Source: an uncultured archaeon (GTDB taxonomy: Archaea; Thermoplasmatota; Thermoplasmata; Thermoplasmatales; Thermoplasmataceae). Taken from it: a stretch of DNA of 64,000 bases. The notes beneath the pieces were generated by a model. That model was not told the origin of the DNA. It ran no database searches and saw nothing but the letters and a program-made list of their open reading frames with translations. This document shows, in pieces, positions 19,015 through 27,676 of this stretch (its first letter is position 1; each line of letters begins with the position of its first letter). Where the stretch lies: NCBI GenBank assembly GCA_000965745.1, contig CP009479.1, positions 1,436,457 to 1,500,456 of the forward strand. Reading direction: 5' to 3'. The position numbers were made by a program, and so were the translations under genes.

Positions 19015-19485
19015 ATGGAAAGACCTGAAATGTTAAATGACGAGATGGAGGAACTTCTCGTCAAGGTATTGGAAAATGCAGACGTCATAAATTCGATGGT
19101 GGGCGTTGTTGAGAAGCTTAAGGCGGCAGGTATCATAGACCTGATGACGAGCATTGTCAACGACTATCTCCCCACGGATGTAGATTTCCTTGGGAAATTC
19201 TTTTCTTCAAAAGAATTCACAATGTCTCTCATGAAGACCTTCAACGTTCTGATATCGGTAATGGGGGCAATGGGATCGGAGAAGAATTCTGACATCGTAA
19301 AGGGGCTCATGTTCAATTCGGAGAATGTAACTGACGGCATGATGGACGCTGTCCACAACCCAAAGAAATACTCTCCGTTCAAAATTGGAAAGCTCCTCTC
19401 TGACGAGGATATCATGGTAACCATGTCCGCTCTGGTTGCACTGATGAAAAGTATGGGGCAGATATTAAGGAAAATCACCCCATAG
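19015..19485 (+). CDS. DUF1641 protein
   Basis: A 156-residue mainly helical protein of the DUF1641 type (LVKVLENADVINSMVG..., KAAGIIDLM). The ATG directly follows the flavoprotein stop, so the two are almost certainly co-translated. DUF1641 genes recur beside SQR-like flavoproteins and sulfur carriers; a structural or membrane-docking role for the flavoprotein is inference. Confidence 0.75.
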   Translation: MERPEMLNDEMEELLVKVLENADVINSMVGVVEKLKAAGIIDLMTSIVNDYLPTDVDFLGKFFSSKEFTMSLMKTFNVLISVMGAMGSEKNSDIVKGLMFNSENVTDGMMDAVHNPKKYSPFKIGKLLSDEDIMVTMSALVALMKSMGQILRKITP

Positions 19486-19552
19486 CCTGTTTTATAATCT
19501 CCTGCTACTCCAAGCCGAACTAGTAAAAAAAGGCGTCTCCAATCAGATGGAA

Positions 19553-19625
19553 TGCGGGTGCCGGGATTTGGACCCGAGGCACGAGCTTGGCAAGCTCGCG
19601 TGTTACCAGGCTACACCACACCCGC
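19553..19625 (-). tRNA. tRNA-Gly(GCC)
   Basis: Minus-strand cloverleaf of 73 bases. The acceptor GCGGGTG pairs with CACCCGC and is followed by discriminator A. The D-stem is GTGT/ACAC. The anticodon stem CGAGC/GCTCG encloses loop TTGCCAA, giving anticodon GCC. The T-arm loop is TCCAAAT. No intron and no encoded CCA. Confidence 0.96.
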
Positions 19626-19934
19626 CTGCAGCCCTAATTGATTCTGAAGTATTTATTTTTTAGTTTCTGTGGTATCTCCTTGCACCGAAAAACAAACAGC
19701 CAAAAAATTTAAGTATTGGAAAAAGCGAAAAAGAAAAATGATATAAACCATAGACGAATTGCTTTACTGTTAATGCCCTTAAATAGCAGTTTTCCAATGA
19801 TTTCATTGCTTAATATTTAAGTATTCTACTTGTAGGATTGCTAACTAATAAGCAAAATAGGGAATTAGCTACAACACCGACAAAACTGTTTTAATATATC
19901 TGTTTCTACTCGATTACAATAGGTGATACCAGAA
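19626..19934. other. AT-rich region upstream of tes
   Basis: This 309-base gap holds no ORF of note. It is strongly AT-rich, with two copies of tttaagtatt (about 19718 and 19815) of unknown meaning, and the tes promoter at its right end. A leader RNA or regulator sites are possible but not recognisable. Confidence 0.3.
19890..19927 (+). promoter_or_regulatory. tes TATA box and GGTGAT ribosome site
   Basis: The TATA-like tttaatatat is at 19890-19899 and GGTGAT is at 19922-19927, eight bases before ATG 19935. This fixes 19935 rather than GTG 19923, which lies inside the ribosome site. Confidence 0.6.
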
Positions 19935-21770
19935 ATGATTGTGTCTGAGGAAAGAGACAGGTATCCGGAGATCAGATTCGCCAACGACTTCGAGCTGAGC
20001 AAGAATGCTCCGTTCAAGGCGGTTGACGAGTTCGTCAACGAGATGGGGCATCTGATAAATCCCGAAATGATGATTCTTAGAGTAACTCTGAGTCTTTGTC
20101 CGATCTGTGTTGACGACGAGAAGTTTGATCAGATGAGGATACCCGCGATAGTGTACGAAAATGCTGGTGAAGTGAAACTCGTTAAGGAATGCGAGGAGCA
20201 CGGAGTGACTGAAGAAAAATACTGGGAAGACTATGAAATGTACCAGGAGGCCAAGAAATGGCTCGACCCTGGTGTAAAGATTCTCAACCCACATGTTGCA
20301 TACCTTGAATCAAAGATCAAGTGCCCAACACACTGTGGACTTTGTGTTAAGCACAAATCACACACAGGACTTGGAAACGTTGTTGTAACGAACAGATGTG
20401 ACCTTTCCTGCTGGTACTGTTTCTTCTACGCGAAGGAAGATGAGCCAATATATGAGCCATCACAGGACCAGGTCAGGATGATGCTCAGAAGAATGAGAAA
20501 CGAGAAGCCAGTCGGGGCAAACGCCGTCCAGATTACTGGTGGAGAGCCAGCAATAAGGGACGACATCATTGACATAATCAAGATAGCAAGAGAAGAGGGC
20601 TATGAGCATATACAGCTCAACACAAACAGTGTAAGAGCAGCCTTTGACCCGGACTTCCCCAAGAAGATCAGAGGTGCAGGCTCAAATGTCATATACACAA
20701 GCTTTGACGGCCCAACACCGAGATCCAACCCAAAGAACTTTTGGGAAATCCCCGCAGCTCTTGAAAATTACAAGAATGCACCTCTTGGTGTTGTCCTCGT
20801 TCCGACAGTCATTGGCGGAATAAACGACATGTATCTGGGAGACATGATCAAGTTCGGTCTGTCCAACATAGATGTCGTAAGGGCAGTAAACTTCCAGCCG
20901 GTAAGCCTGGTAGGAAGAATGCCGGAGAGGATGAGAGCCAAGCAGAGAGTCACGATACCCGGAGCTATCAAGAAGATAGAACAGCAGACAGATGGTATGA
21001 TAGGAAGGGAAGACTTCTTTACAGTGCCTTCAACTGCAAAGGTTTCAAACTTCGTAGAACAGCTCAAGGGTAAAGAAATGTACAAGCTCTCCATACACTT
21101 TGCCTGTGGAATGGGAACATACATCTTCAAGGACGATGACAGAATCATACCGATTACGAGGTTCATCGATGTCAGAGGAATGTTCGAGTACATCGGGGAA
21201 CTCGCAGACGAGATGAAGAACGCTTCGTTCAAGAAGATAAGGAAGGTTACCTCCACATCCAAGCTGCTTATGAGCCTGAGGAAGTTTGTCGACTACGAGA
21301 AAGCACCAAAGGACTTCAAGCTCAAGGACATGGTATACAATGCATTCACAGACGGAGATTACCACGGCCTGAAGGCATTCCACTACAAGTCAATGTTCAT
21401 TGGGTTCATGCACTTCATGGATCCATACACGTATGATGTTGACAGAGTGGAGAGGTGTGATATACACTACGCGATGCCTGATGGAAGAGTTGTTCCGTTC
21501 TGTGCTTTCAATGTCATACCAGAAATGTACAGAGACGCAACACAGAGGAAATACTCAGTACCAGCAAGGACATATGAGGAGAGGACCGGAAAGATCCTCA
21601 AGAAAGACAAATATTTCAGAGACTACAGCATGGAAGACAAGAAGAGAATCATTGACTTCTACAACAAGAGCATAGGCAGGGAACTCTCCGAAAGTGAGAT
21701 AGGCCTTAATCTTAACAAGGCTATACCTGTGATACAGTCTCAAAGACCGGATGAGCAGCTCGAAGAGTAG
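19935..21770 (+). CDS. tes: Tetraether synthase (Tes), radical SAM
   Basis: A 611-residue enzyme expected to join two archaeol lipid tails through C-C bonds, giving the membrane-spanning GDGT core. The radical SAM cluster motif is C155-x3-C159-x2-C162 (CDLSCWYC followed by FFYA). The extra iron-site cysteines of the MJ0619/Tes family are present: C55/C58 (CPIC), C130, C134, C137 (CPTHCGLC) and one in KECEEHG. The order matches Tes, formerly called a class D radical SAM methyltransferase. Recognition rests on these motifs and overall length. Confidence 0.9.
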   Translation: MIVSEERDRYPEIRFANDFELSKNAPFKAVDEFVNEMGHLINPEMMILRVTLSLCPICVDDEKFDQMRIPAIVYENAGEVKLVKECEEHGVTEEKYWEDYEMYQEAKKWLDPGVKILNPHVAYLESKIKCPTHCGLCVKHKSHTGLGNVVVTNRCDLSCWYCFFYAKEDEPIYEPSQDQVRMMLRRMRNEKPVGANAVQITGGEPAIRDDIIDIIKIAREEGYEHIQLNTNSVRAAFDPDFPKKIRGAGSNVIYTSFDGPTPRSNPKNFWEIPAALENYKNAPLGVVLVPTVIGGINDMYLGDMIKFGLSNIDVVRAVNFQPVSLVGRMPERMRAKQRVTIPGAIKKIEQQTDGMIGREDFFTVPSTAKVSNFVEQLKGKEMYKLSIHFACGMGTYIFKDDDRIIPITRFIDVRGMFEYIGELADEMKNASFKKIRKVTSTSKLLMSLRKFVDYEKAPKDFKLKDMVYNAFTDGDYHGLKAFHYKSMFIGFMHFMDPYTYDVDRVERCDIHYAMPDGRVVPFCAFNVIPEMYRDATQRKYSVPARTYEERTGKILKKDKYFRDYSMEDKKRIIDFYNKSIGRELSESEIGLNLNKAIPVIQSQRPDEQLEE

Positions 21771-21811
21771 CCATCCAAACAATTTTTATTTTTATTTATC
21801 ATATTGACTTA

Positions 21812-22219
21812 TTGAAGTACGAGATTTTTGAACATACCGCCGATATTGGCATCAGGATTTTTGGGAGTAGTTACGAAGAGATTTTCAACAACTCTGTTGA
21901 ATCATTTTCCGATCTTATTGTTGATACCGGATCACTTGAAGGCAGTAATGTGCAAGAAATCTCTATACGGTCAGATTCCCCTGACCTTCTGCTGGTGGAC
22001 CTTCTTTCACTGATACTCTACGATTTTGAAGGCGAGGGCATATTGTATTTCAAGGCAGACCTGGAATACAGCGATGAGAATGTTTCGTTAACTGGAAGAA
22101 TGTACGGGTCAGAAATACCTGAAAATGTAGATTACAGGAATGTGATAAAGGCGGTGACTTACCACAGCTTGGAAGTGTCGCCAGAGAAAGGGTATGCAAA
22201 GGTTGTTTTTGACATTTGA
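21812..22219 (+). CDS. Archease
   Basis: A 135-residue protein with archease hallmarks: EIFEHTADIGIRIFG at the N-terminus with the metal-binding Asp, SPDLLLVDLLSLILYDFE mid-protein, and IKAVTYHSLEV with its His near the C-terminus. Archease activates the RtcB tRNA ligase. The start is TTG 21812; no in-frame ATG precedes the conserved domain. A T-rich TATA-like run about 25 bases upstream suggests a leaderless message. RtcB is not in the window. Confidence 0.92.
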   Translation: MKYEIFEHTADIGIRIFGSSYEEIFNNSVESFSDLIVDTGSLEGSNVQEISIRSDSPDLLLVDLLSLILYDFEGEGILYFKADLEYSDENVSLTGRMYGSEIPENVDYRNVIKAVTYHSLEVSPEKGYAKVVFDI

Positions 22220-22242
22220 AATGGGGCCTGGACACAAAATGT

Positions 22243-22252
22243 ATTAAATAAA
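22243..22252 (+). promoter_or_regulatory. TATA box of arginine decarboxylase gene
   Basis: The stretch attaaataaa lies about 25 bases before ATG 22271, predicting a leaderless transcript that likely also includes leuS. Confidence 0.45.
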
Positions 22253-22270
22253 CTGAGTAATTAGCTGCCT

Positions 22271-22816
22271 ATGTCTCCATTAGTACCTAGGAAAGTATTC
22301 TTCACGAGAGGCGTGGGAAGAGGCGATAGTCTGTTGCAGTCATTCGAAGAAGCACTGAGAGATGGGGGCATTGCAGAATTCAACCTTTCAAGCATAAGCT
22401 CTATATTCCCGCCATTTGCAGAAATTGTGGACAGGGACGAAGGCCTTGAGCTTCTGTCCCCTGGCCAGATACTTTTCACGGTACTTGCGCGTAATTCTTC
22501 AAATGAACTCAACAGGATGGTATCATCCGCCATAGGATATGCTATACCCACGGACAGGAGCAAGTGGGGTTATCTAAGCGAGCACCACAGTTTTGGTGAA
22601 ACTGAAAAAGTCTCCGGCTTCTTTGCCGAAAAACTTGCTGCTGAAATGCTTGCTAGTACAATGGGTGAAGCGGATAACCTGACCTGGGACAAGGATAAGG
22701 AAGAATATGTTCTGGTGGACAAGATACTTGCAACAAAGAACATATGTTCCACTGCAGTTGTTCTCAAGGCAGGTGAATGGACTACCACAATAGCCGCGGC
22801 TGTTCTTATTGTTTAG
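22271..22816 (+). CDS. pdaD: Pyruvoyl-dependent arginine decarboxylase
   Basis: A 181-residue proenzyme. Autocleavage is predicted between S43 and S44 in the stretch ISSIFPP, matching the cleavage site ISSIMPP recalled for the Methanocaldococcus enzyme; S44 would become the pyruvoyl group. Other family features are [18 protein letters not shown]-like [11 protein letters not shown] and the C-terminal AAAVL. The product agmatine feeds polyamine synthesis and agmatidine in archaeal tRNA-Ile. leuS follows after nine bases, so the two are likely co-transcribed. Confidence 0.9.
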   Translation: MSPLVPRKVFFTRGVGRGDSLLQSFEEALRDGGIAEFNLSSISSIFPPFAEIVDRDEGLELLSPGQILFTVLARNSSNELNRMVSSAIGYAIPTDRSKWGYLSEHHSFGETEKVSGFFAEKLAAEMLASTMGEADNLTWDKDKEEYVLVDKILATKNICSTAVVLKAGEWTTTIAAAVLIV

Positions 22817-22825
22817 TGATACATC

Positions 22826-25654
22826 ATGGAGAAAGAAACAGAAGAAAAATGGCAGGAGAAATGGGCTGAATCGAAGATATTTGAACCTTCCACAGATCCG
22901 GATAAAGAGAAATTCTTCATAACTGTGCCTTGGCCATATGTAAACGGTTCCCTCCACGTTGGCCATGGGAGGACATACACCCTTGCAGACATAATTGCAA
23001 GATACAAGAGATCAGAAGGGTACAACGTTCTTTTTCCAATGGCCTTTCACCAGTCGGGAACACCTATTCTTGCTTTCTCACAGAGGCTGAGAATGGGGGA
23101 CCCTTCAACTATAAAACTCTACAGAGACTATATACTCCAGTACGAAAGTGAAGAAAAGGTAGAGGAAAGGCTGAAGAGTTTTGAGGAACCAAAAAACATA
23201 GCTGACTATTTCTCAAAGGCTGTCATAAGCGATTTCAGGTCCCTTGGGTACTCAATCGACTGGACCAGAATCTTCACATCGGCTGACCAGGAATACCAGG
23301 AGTTTGTCAGATGGCAATTTGAAAAGCTGAACTCTCTCGGTCTTATCAAGAAAGGGAGCTACCCTGTCCTGTACAGCAAGGTGGACGACAATGCCGTAGG
23401 CGAAGACGACATCAAGGATGGCGACACGGACAAAGTCTCCATAGAGGAATTCACCGGTGTAATATTCAAGGGAAACGCGTTCTCGCTTATAGCAGCGTCA
23501 CTGAGGCCGGAGACAATTTTCGGGATAACCAATATCTGGATAGGAAAGGAACTCGACTATGTTGTGTGCAGGTTTTCAGGAAACAGCTATGTTGTGACAA
23601 AAGAATCATTCCAGAAACTCAAGCTTCAGATTCACGATGCCGAATTAATAAGGGAGGTTCCAAACAGTGAGATTCTCGCACAGGAATATGAAGTTCCGGA
23701 AACTGGAAAGAAGGTCAGGGCACTCGAAACCACTTTTGTTGATCCAGACAACGGAACTGGCGTGGTCTACTCCGTCCCCGGGCATTCAATCTGGGATTAC
23801 GTGGCACTTGATCCGGAGGAGAGGGAAAACATCCCGCGCATAATAGAAATGCCCAAAAACCAGAACATGAATGTCGAAGGCCTTGTTAAAAAACTTCAAA
23901 TTCAGTCTGTAAACGACAGGGAAAAACTACTGGAAGCTACTCAGATCCTTTACAAAGATGAGTTTTACAACGGATTTATGAACAACGAATGCGGCCAGTT
24001 CGCGGGCATGTCTGTAAACGAGGCGAGGGAAAAAATAAAAGAGACACTCCTTTCGGAAGGTAAGGCAATCAAATTTCTGGAGACTTCAAGGAAGGCTGAA
24101 ACCAGGTCAGGATCCAAGGTTGTTGTCGCCGTTCTCCAGGATCAATGGTTCATAGATTATTCCCCCGACTGGCTTAAAAAGAAAGCCCATGACCTTGTCA
24201 ACTCAATGTACTATTATCCTGAATACTACAGAGCAGCCATGAACGACGCAGTCGACTGGCTGAGGGAGAGGCCCTGTGCCAGAAGAAGGGGTCTGGGGAC
24301 GAGGCTCCCTTTCGATGACAGGTGGATCATAGAATCCCTGTCTGACTCTACAATTTATCCGGCAGTATACACATGCATACAGGAGCTGAAGAATATATAT
24401 GCAGAGCTTGGAAAAATTCCGGACGACGTAACTGAATACATATTCTCGAGTGGTGATGAGAAGTTATTAGCCTCATACTCTGAAGCAGTGGCGGAAAATT
24501 GCAATAACGCAAGAAAACACTTTACTTACTGGTATGGCGTTGATATACGCCTGACAGCTTACCCTCACCTTTCAAACCACCTTTCATTCTATGTAATGAA
24601 TCATGCCGCACTTTTCAAAGAACCATTTCTGCCCAAGGGGCTGATAATATCGGGACTTGTTGTATCAAACGGTGCGAAGATTTCCAAAAGCAAGGGCAAT
24701 GTAATCTCCCTAATGACCATTTCAAACCACTATTCCGCCGATATCTACAGGCTCTATGTTGCCATTCAGGCCGACATACAATCCACTCTTGACTGGAATG
24801 AGAATGACCTCAGGACGATAATCAAGAAATATGACTCACTGAGAGAGCTGTTCGCCAGGATAGACCTAAACAAGAACGTCAACCCTTCATACATTGACCT
24901 TTGGTTCCTCGCTAGATTCAACAGAAGAATGGAGGATTTCAGGAAAAACATGGGCGGATTCAATATCAGGGCAGCATATGTGAGCATATTCTACGAAGTC
25001 CTGAACGATATCAGAAGGCTCGAGGCCAGGGGAGGGGACATGAACACTTCAATGAAATATATAATCAGGGAGTGGCTTGTTGCACTTTCGGCTGCTATCC
25101 CGCATGTTTGCGAGGAACTGTGGCATGAGCATGTTGAAGACTCTTTTGTGAGTTCTGCCACCCTTACTTCAACAGCCAGGAATGCCCTGAATGAACTCTT
25201 CTCGTCAATGAAAGGGGAACTTGAAAAGATATTCCCCGCAGAACTTATTTCATCAATAGAGGGCAACCATGAGAAGATTACTGACCTGCTGCTGTCGTCT
25301 GAGGAATACATTTCAGGAATTGAAAACGATATAAGGGAGATCATCAGGGCCACTGGAATTTCGCCCAAGGGGATCGATGTGGCCGTTCCGGATGATAGCA
25401 TTATCCAAGCCTCAAGACACCTGATCAATAACGAGAGGGACTCGCTCATGCCTGAACAGAAGCGCATGATCCCTGAGTTCATGAAAGTCAGGAAAAATAT
25501 CTCTTTCCACGAATTTGATGAGTACTCCCTGCTGTCCAATAACTCTGAATACCTCGGGAAGGTGTTCTCTGCAACCGTCAAAGTGAAGAAGACGGGCCCG
25601 GTAATGAAGGGAAAGAACCCATGGCCGGGACGCCCGCTGATAAGGCTAGAGTAG
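22826..25654 (+). CDS. leuS: Leucyl-tRNA synthetase, archaeal type
   Basis: A 942-residue class Ia synthetase. The HIGH-type motif HVGH is at 44-47 (WPYVNGSLHVGHGRTYTLAD), the CP1 editing domain follows (ALETTFVDPDNGTGVVYSVPGH), then the archaeal signature GLGTRLPFDDRWIIESLSDSTIYPA, and the KMSKS-type loop KISKS at 618-622. The length and C-terminal extension are archaeal/eukaryal. A GTGAT ribosome site at 22816-22820, overlapping the upstream stop, supports the ATG at 22826. Confidence 0.97.
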   Translation: MEKETEEKWQEKWAESKIFEPSTDPDKEKFFITVPWPYVNGSLHVGHGRTYTLADIIARYKRSEGYNVLFPMAFHQSGTPILAFSQRLRMGDPSTIKLYRDYILQYESEEKVEERLKSFEEPKNIADYFSKAVISDFRSLGYSIDWTRIFTSADQEYQEFVRWQFEKLNSLGLIKKGSYPVLYSKVDDNAVGEDDIKDGDTDKVSIEEFTGVIFKGNAFSLIAASLRPETIFGITNIWIGKELDYVVCRFSGNSYVVTKESFQKLKLQIHDAELIREVPNSEILAQEYEVPETGKKVRALETTFVDPDNGTGVVYSVPGHSIWDYVALDPEERENIPRIIEMPKNQNMNVEGLVKKLQIQSVNDREKLLEATQILYKDEFYNGFMNNECGQFAGMSVNEAREKIKETLLSEGKAIKFLETSRKAETRSGSKVVVAVLQDQWFIDYSPDWLKKKAHDLVNSMYYYPEYYRAAMNDAVDWLRERPCARRRGLGTRLPFDDRWIIESLSDSTIYPAVYTCIQELKNIYAELGKIPDDVTEYIFSSGDEKLLASYSEAVAENCNNARKHFTYWYGVDIRLTAYPHLSNHLSFYVMNHAALFKEPFLPKGLIISGLVVSNGAKISKSKGNVISLMTISNHYSADIYRLYVAIQADIQSTLDWNENDLRTIIKKYDSLRELFARIDLNKNVNPSYIDLWFLARFNRRMEDFRKNMGGFNIRAAYVSIFYEVLNDIRRLEARGGDMNTSMKYIIREWLVALSAAIPHVCEELWHEHVEDSFVSSATLTSTARNALNELFSSMKGELEKIFPAELISSIEGNHEKITDLLLSSEEYISGIENDIREIIRATGISPKGIDVAVPDDSIIQASRHLINNERDSLMPEQKRMIPEFMKVRKNISFHEFDEYSLLSNNSEYLGKVFSATVKVKKTGPVMKGKNPWPGRPLIRLE

Positions 25655-25702
25655 GCGCGGGCAAGTGGCATAATTAATTATAATCAGGTATTATCAAAGA
25701 AT

Positions 25703-27676
25703 ATGAAATCCAAGTGGTCAGACAGAAACTTTCAGGACGATCTGGATGAACGCGTTTATTCTTCAAGGCTTCTGGGCCAGGATGAAACACTGGTCCTTCA
25801 TGGCGGGGGCAACACCTCAGTGAAAACGGAAGAAACAGACCATACTGGCAGGAAAGCCAGGGTGCTCAGGGTGAAGGGAAGCGGATCGAATCTTGCTACT
25901 ATGGAGAGGAAAGGCTTTACCGGTGTCAGAATGGAAGATCTTCTGGCCGCTGAAAACATAGAAAAAATGACTGATCAGCAGATGGTGGATTATCTGAAGA
26001 AAAGCATGGTAGACCCATCAGAACCATCACCATCAGTTGAAACATTCCTTCACGCATTCTTGCCATTCAAGTTCATAGATCACTCGCATTCGGACGCGAT
26101 TCTGTCAATTACCAATACGGGGATGACTGCCGATGAGATAAGGAAGATTCTGCCAAGCGTGCTTGTTGTCCCGTACATTCCACCGGGCTTCAAGCTTGCA
26201 AAGGCAATGCTGAGCCATGTGGCATCAATAGACAAGAGTGTGGAAGGCATAGTGCTATCGAAACATGGTCTATTTACTTTCGGAGACACTGCCAGGGAGA
26301 GTTACGAAAGGCACATAAGAGTCGTTGACAAAGCTGAGAAATACGTCGAAGAAAAGCTGAAGGGTGAAAGATTCAGGAAGGTTTACGACAAGGCGGACGA
26401 GAACGCAGTGGAGGAAGCACTCCCAATGATAAGGGGGAAGCTTTCAAAGGTCAGGAAGAAGATCCTCAGAGTGGACAGGGAAGGGGAAGCCCTGAAAATT
26501 TCCCTCTCGGAGGAGGGTAAAAAATTCAGCCAGTTCGGCCCCGCCACGCCGGACATGCTAATCAGGACAAAATACGACTATCTCTACATCGACAATGTGG
26601 AAAATGCAGCGGAACTAATTGAGAAGTTCGCTGAGAATTACAGGTCAGAGTATGGAAAATATGTGGAGGGATTCCCCATGCACGATCCGTACCCAGCAGT
26701 AATCGTGGTAAGGGGGTACGGCATCATAACCGCCGGAATTTCAGCAAAGGAAGCAGAAGTCATTCATGACCAGGTACTCCATACATTTCAAGTGAACTTC
26801 AACGCTTCCTCCCTTGGAAAGCATGAGTTCATCTCAAAGAAGAAAGCATACGACATGGAGTACTGGCCCCTTGAAGAGGCAAAACTAAAAAAATTCAAGC
26901 CGAAGCAGCTTCAGGGGACAGTCTCATTCGTTTCTGGTGCAGCCAGCGGAATAGGGCTTGAAGCGTTCAGGAAACTATCGGAAAACGGTTCAGTAGTCAT
27001 AGCGTGCGATATTGATCCAGCAATGAAGGAGATAGCAGAAGAAGTGGAAAGGGAGACCGGAACACCTTCATTGCCATTCGTATTGGATCTATCAGACGAG
27101 GATGGTATAACCGGGATGTTCAGGATTGCTGTGAAAACCCTTGGGGGTGTTGACATTGTGTTCAACAATGCCGGGGTTCTTAAGAGCGCCCCATTTGACG
27201 AAGTGAATGTATCCGACCTAGACCTGCATTACAGGGTAAACTCAAGGGCGAGTTTCATTGTGTCAAGGGAAGCATTCAGGATAATGAAGAGGCAGGGAAC
27301 CGGCGGAAATTTTGTCTTCAACATCACAAAGAATCTCCTCCATCCAGGCCCGGGAATGACCTCATACGGATCATCCAAGGCCTTTGCAGCACAAGTATGC
27401 CATTACATTGCCAAGGAAGGCGGAAAATATGGAATAAGGGCCAATATCATCAACCCTGACAAGGTCTTCAAGGGGTCGAAGATATGGGAAAACGGAGTCC
27501 TGGAGGCAAGAGCAAAGGCAAAGGGCCAGACAGTTGAGGAATACAAGACGCAGAACCTTCTGAGAAGGGAAGTCCTCCCGGAACACGTCGCCAATATGCT
27601 TCTTGCAATAGTCAATGAGGACATATTCGGGGCCACAACTGACGCGATGATTCCCATAGACGGAGGAGTAGTATAG
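25703..27676 (+). CDS. Bifunctional class II aldolase / short-chain dehydrogenase (RhaEW-like)
   Basis: A 657-residue fusion. Residues 1-390 form a class II aldolase/adducin-like domain with the metal-ligand cluster DHSHSDAILS and a later HGLFTFG stretch. Residues 400-657 are an SDR domain with SGAASGIG (cofactor), NNAGVL and the catalytic YGSSK. This matches bifunctional rhamnulose-1-phosphate aldolase / lactaldehyde dehydrogenase-type proteins, often just called aldolase/SDR fusions. Phosphorylated or free deoxy-sugars are possible substrates. No sugar kinase or isomerase is adjacent, so the pathway is unresolved. Confidence 0.85.
   Translation: MKSKWSDRNFQDDLDERVYSSRLLGQDETLVLHGGGNTSVKTEETDHTGRKARVLRVKGSGSNLATMERKGFTGVRMEDLLAAENIEKMTDQQMVDYLKKSMVDPSEPSPSVETFLHAFLPFKFIDHSHSDAILSITNTGMTADEIRKILPSVLVVPYIPPGFKLAKAMLSHVASIDKSVEGIVLSKHGLFTFGDTARESYERHIRVVDKAEKYVEEKLKGERFRKVYDKADENAVEEALPMIRGKLSKVRKKILRVDREGEALKISLSEEGKKFSQFGPATPDMLIRTKYDYLYIDNVENAAELIEKFAENYRSEYGKYVEGFPMHDPYPAVIVVRGYGIITAGISAKEAEVIHDQVLHTFQVNFNASSLGKHEFISKKKAYDMEYWPLEEAKLKKFKPKQLQGTVSFVSGAASGIGLEAFRKLSENGSVVIACDIDPAMKEIAEEVERETGTPSLPFVLDLSDEDGITGMFRIAVKTLGGVDIVFNNAGVLKSAPFDEVNVSDLDLHYRVNSRASFIVSREAFRIMKRQGTGGNFVFNITKNLLHPGPGMTSYGSSKAFAAQVCHYIAKEGGKYGIRANIINPDKVFKGSKIWENGVLEARAKAKGQTVEEYKTQNLLRREVLPEHVANMLLAIVNEDIFGATTDAMIPIDGGVV

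Noticed and set aside
24991-25671. 226-codon minus-strand frame opposite leuS
   Set aside because: It is antisense to the LeuRS C-terminus, which has clear family sequence; the Ser-rich composition is typical of a shadow frame.
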